Below are positions 62,515 through 64,000 of a DNA stretch of 64,000 bases, one piece after another. A program made the translations under genes and the position numbers. The notes under the pieces are model-generated. The model had not been told where the DNA came from. It saw only the letters and a list, made by a program, of their open reading frames with translations, and made no database searches. Each line of letters begins with the position of its first letter. Within the stretch, counting starts at the first letter, position 1. The DNA comes from Algoriphagus hitonicola (GTDB lineage: Bacteria; Bacteroidota; Bacteroidia; Cytophagales; Cyclobacteriaceae), in the NCBI RefSeq assembly GCF_900113375.1, contig NZ_FOPC01000009.1:1-64000 (forward strand). The letters run 5' to 3'.

Positions 62515-63195
62515 TTAGCTAGTGAAATAGATATAAAGTGGCATACTGGCAAATAATGCCGGAACCACTACGCAATAAATCTTCCCTACTGTTTCGATAG
62601 CAGGAGAGTATTTTTTATGATTCAAACCCAAGGTCTGAAATGCACTCGCAAATCCATGAGAAAGATGAAAAGCCAAAAATCCCATGGCAATCACGTAACC
62701 CAAGACGAGCAGTTCATTTTGAAATGAAAAGGAAACTACAGCAAATAGATCTTTATACGTTTCCCCATCATAAGTTACAGTAGGAATATCTCCCCAGTGC
62801 ATCTGGTACCAGAAATTCTGCATATGAACCATTAAGAAAACCAATATGATAGTTCCTAAAATCCCCATATTTCTGGATGAAAAGGAGGAATTGGTCGAAG
62901 CTTTCGTTTCGGCGTAAGCAATGGGACGAGCAGACTTGTTTTTACGGGTAAGAATGATAGAATAAATTACATGCCCGATTACTGAAATATAGGTCAAATA
63001 GGACAGTAATTTAACGGCAGGGTTCGTCGTCATGAACTCTGCGTAGATATTAAAGGACTTTCCTTCGTCTCCCTTGAGCAAAAGTAAATTGCCGGAGACG
63101 TGACCTACTAAAAACAGGATTAAGAAGAGTCCTGTCAATGCCATGATCAGCTTTCTTCCCAGTGTGCTACTTAAGGTTTTTGTAACCCAACTCAT
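62515..63195 (-). CDS. sdhC: Succinate dehydrogenase cytochrome b subunit
   Basis: A 226-aa membrane subunit with five helices and His residues in the helices that bind heme b (GHVSGNLLL, ISVIGHVIYSI, LMVHMQNFWYQ, FLAFHLSHGFASAF). This single large anchor is the type B form found in Bacteroidota and Wolinella-like complexes. The ATG at 63195 gives the normal start MSWVTKTLSSTLGRK; the longer frame upstream would run over the promoter. It is the first gene of sdhC-A-B. Confidence 0.94.
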   Translation of the reverse strand: MSWVTKTLSSTLGRKLIMALTGLFLILFLVGHVSGNLLLLKGDEGKSFNIYAEFMTTNPAVKLLSYLTYISVIGHVIYSIILTRKNKSARPIAYAETKASTNSSFSSRNMGILGTIILVFLMVHMQNFWYQMHWGDIPTVTYDGETYKDLFAVVSFSFQNELLVLGYVIAMGFLAFHLSHGFASAFQTLGLNHKKYSPAIETVGKIYCVVVPALFASMPLYIYFTS

Positions 63196-63243
63196 ATGAT
63201 TTTTTAGGATTGGTGTAAAACGAATGTTTTCTATAACTGAGGC

Positions 63244-63274
63244 CAAATTTACATTTGGAACAGCTAGCAAACAA
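63244..63274 (-). promoter_or_regulatory. Promoter of the sdh operon
   Basis: On the minus strand TAAATTTG (63251-63244) is a perfect TAnnTTTG box. A TTG (63274-63272) lies 20 bp upstream of it. The box is 49 bp before the sdhC start. The rest of 63275-63504 holds no gene that I can support. Confidence 0.65.
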
Positions 63275-63504
63275 TCCATTCACATACTCCACTCTTATTT
63301 TAAAAGGTTCTAAATAGATTAATTCGAAAAGCCCTTTCAGCCTGTTCAAATTGGATTTTTAACAGACTGTTTAATTTTATTGTTTGATTTTAGCTAGATT
63401 TTCTACTTTCTTCCGTTTATTTCGTATAGATTAAAAATCAAAACATAAATCTCAGCAAAATAACTTTTGGACTCGGGAAGTGTTTTGGGATAAATTAGGG
63501 ATCA

Positions 63505-64000
63505 ATGGTGCGCAATATGAGACTCAAACTTTCCATAGGACTTTTTATCATTTTCTTATTTCTCGGACTCTCTTCTTCTTGGGCGACCCACATTCGTGCA
63601 GGAGAGATTATCGCCGAGCGGATTTCAGTACAGACACTTACCTACAGGATCACGGTGGTCGGCTATACCGATACTCGGTCCAATGTGGTCTTCGGACCGG
63701 GAACCATCAATTTTGGCGATGGGCGTGAGGAGCAATTGAATACCGAAAGTAGTTTTTCACTTGTGGAAAGCTTAGGAAATCAAATCGAAAAAAACACCTT
63801 TGTTATAGAGCATACTTTCCAGGGTCCCGGTACATATACAATTAGATTTCAAGAATTTAACCGGAATGACTTGACACTGAATATGGATAACTCGGTGGAC
63901 ACTCCGTTTTATGTAGAAACTCAGATTACGATTGACCCATTTATCGGAGTCAACAACTCACCAATATTAACCATTCCTCCCGTAGATAATGGCGCCGTCA
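63505..64000 (+). CDS. Secreted gliding-motility-associated adhesin-like protein, N-terminal part (cut by window edge)
   Basis: The frame is open from an ATG at 63505 (or 63517) to the window edge, giving 165 residues. A signal peptide is followed by ATHIRAGEIIAERIS, a characteristic N-terminus of large Bacteroidota surface proteins that end in a gliding-motility/T9SS type B domain. The following part is Ig/PKD-like (GYTDTRSNVVFGPG, VNFGDG-like INFGDG). The C-terminal domain lies outside the window, so the secretion route is inferred from the family. Confidence 0.78.
   Translation, partial: MVRNMRLKLSIGLFIIFLFLGLSSSWATHIRAGEIIAERISVQTLTYRITVVGYTDTRSNVVFGPGTINFGDGREEQLNTESSFSLVESLGNQIEKNTFVIEHTFQGPGTYTIRFQEFNRNDLTLNMDNSVDTPFYVETQITIDPFIGVNNSPILTIPPVDNGAV

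Overview
The window looks like chromosomal DNA from an aerobic member of the Bacteroidota, probably order Cytophagales (Algoriphagus/Cyclobacteriaceae-like). This is inferred from gene content only: type IX secretion (T9SS) type B cargo proteins with a PorP/SprF-like partner, a three-gene SdhC-A-B complex, a Bacteroidota-type ExbB/ExbD locus, TAnnTTTG-type promoters, and no obvious Shine-Dalgarno use. No species can be named from the sequence.

Layout. 1-1573 (minus): an M48-type membrane peptidase cut by the window edge and a PorP/SprF-like outer-membrane protein. 1657-14389 (plus): three related giant secreted proteins (1842, 1166 and 913 aa) with T9SS type B C-terminal domains; a yaaA gene is translationally coupled to the first. 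14500-16031: a FucP-like transporter and a small lipoprotein on opposite strands, meeting at a shared terminator. 16227-33892: a 17.7 kb integrated element between two 80-bp direct repeats, each containing a complete tRNA-Arg(ACG) sequence. 34068-63279: housekeeping DNA, with an outer-membrane protein, rpoN, asnS, transporters, the NAD(P)H-hydrate repair enzyme, the ExbB/ExbD operon, tRNA-Ser(GGA), a tightly packed seven-gene operon (two glycosyltransferases, a small protein, an RsbU-like phosphatase, a polysaccharide deacetylase, TatD, asparaginase), ruvC, a beta-barrel protein, a Crp/Fnr regulator, a beta-helix lipoprotein with a diheme cytochrome, a racemase/acetyltransferase/symporter operon and the sdh operon. 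From 63505 a further adhesin-like gene leaves the window.

The element is the most unusual region. Its left end has a tyrosine recombinase and its right end a Sak4-like ATPase, a DUF3871-type protein and a RadC-like JAB protein. The cargo is a type I restriction-modification operon (hsdM, hsdS, hsdR). Between hsdS and hsdR lie three close-packed genes: an unknown 395-aa protein, a predicted PD-(D/E)XK nuclease with a possible base-reading N-terminal domain, and an unknown 175-aa protein. A lone antitoxin-like gene follows. Downstream of hsdR is a large SF2-helicase-like protein whose P-loop has Ala where Lys is expected.

The integration can be read directly. The right tRNA copy keeps a consensus promoter but has lost the encoded CCA; the left copy keeps the CCA and the terminator but has no recognisable promoter. 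Inside both ends, GGAGACA motifs occur in pairs with a 13-bp period, as expected for integrase arm sites. A short extra fragment of the tRNA 3' end further left suggests an earlier event at the same locus.
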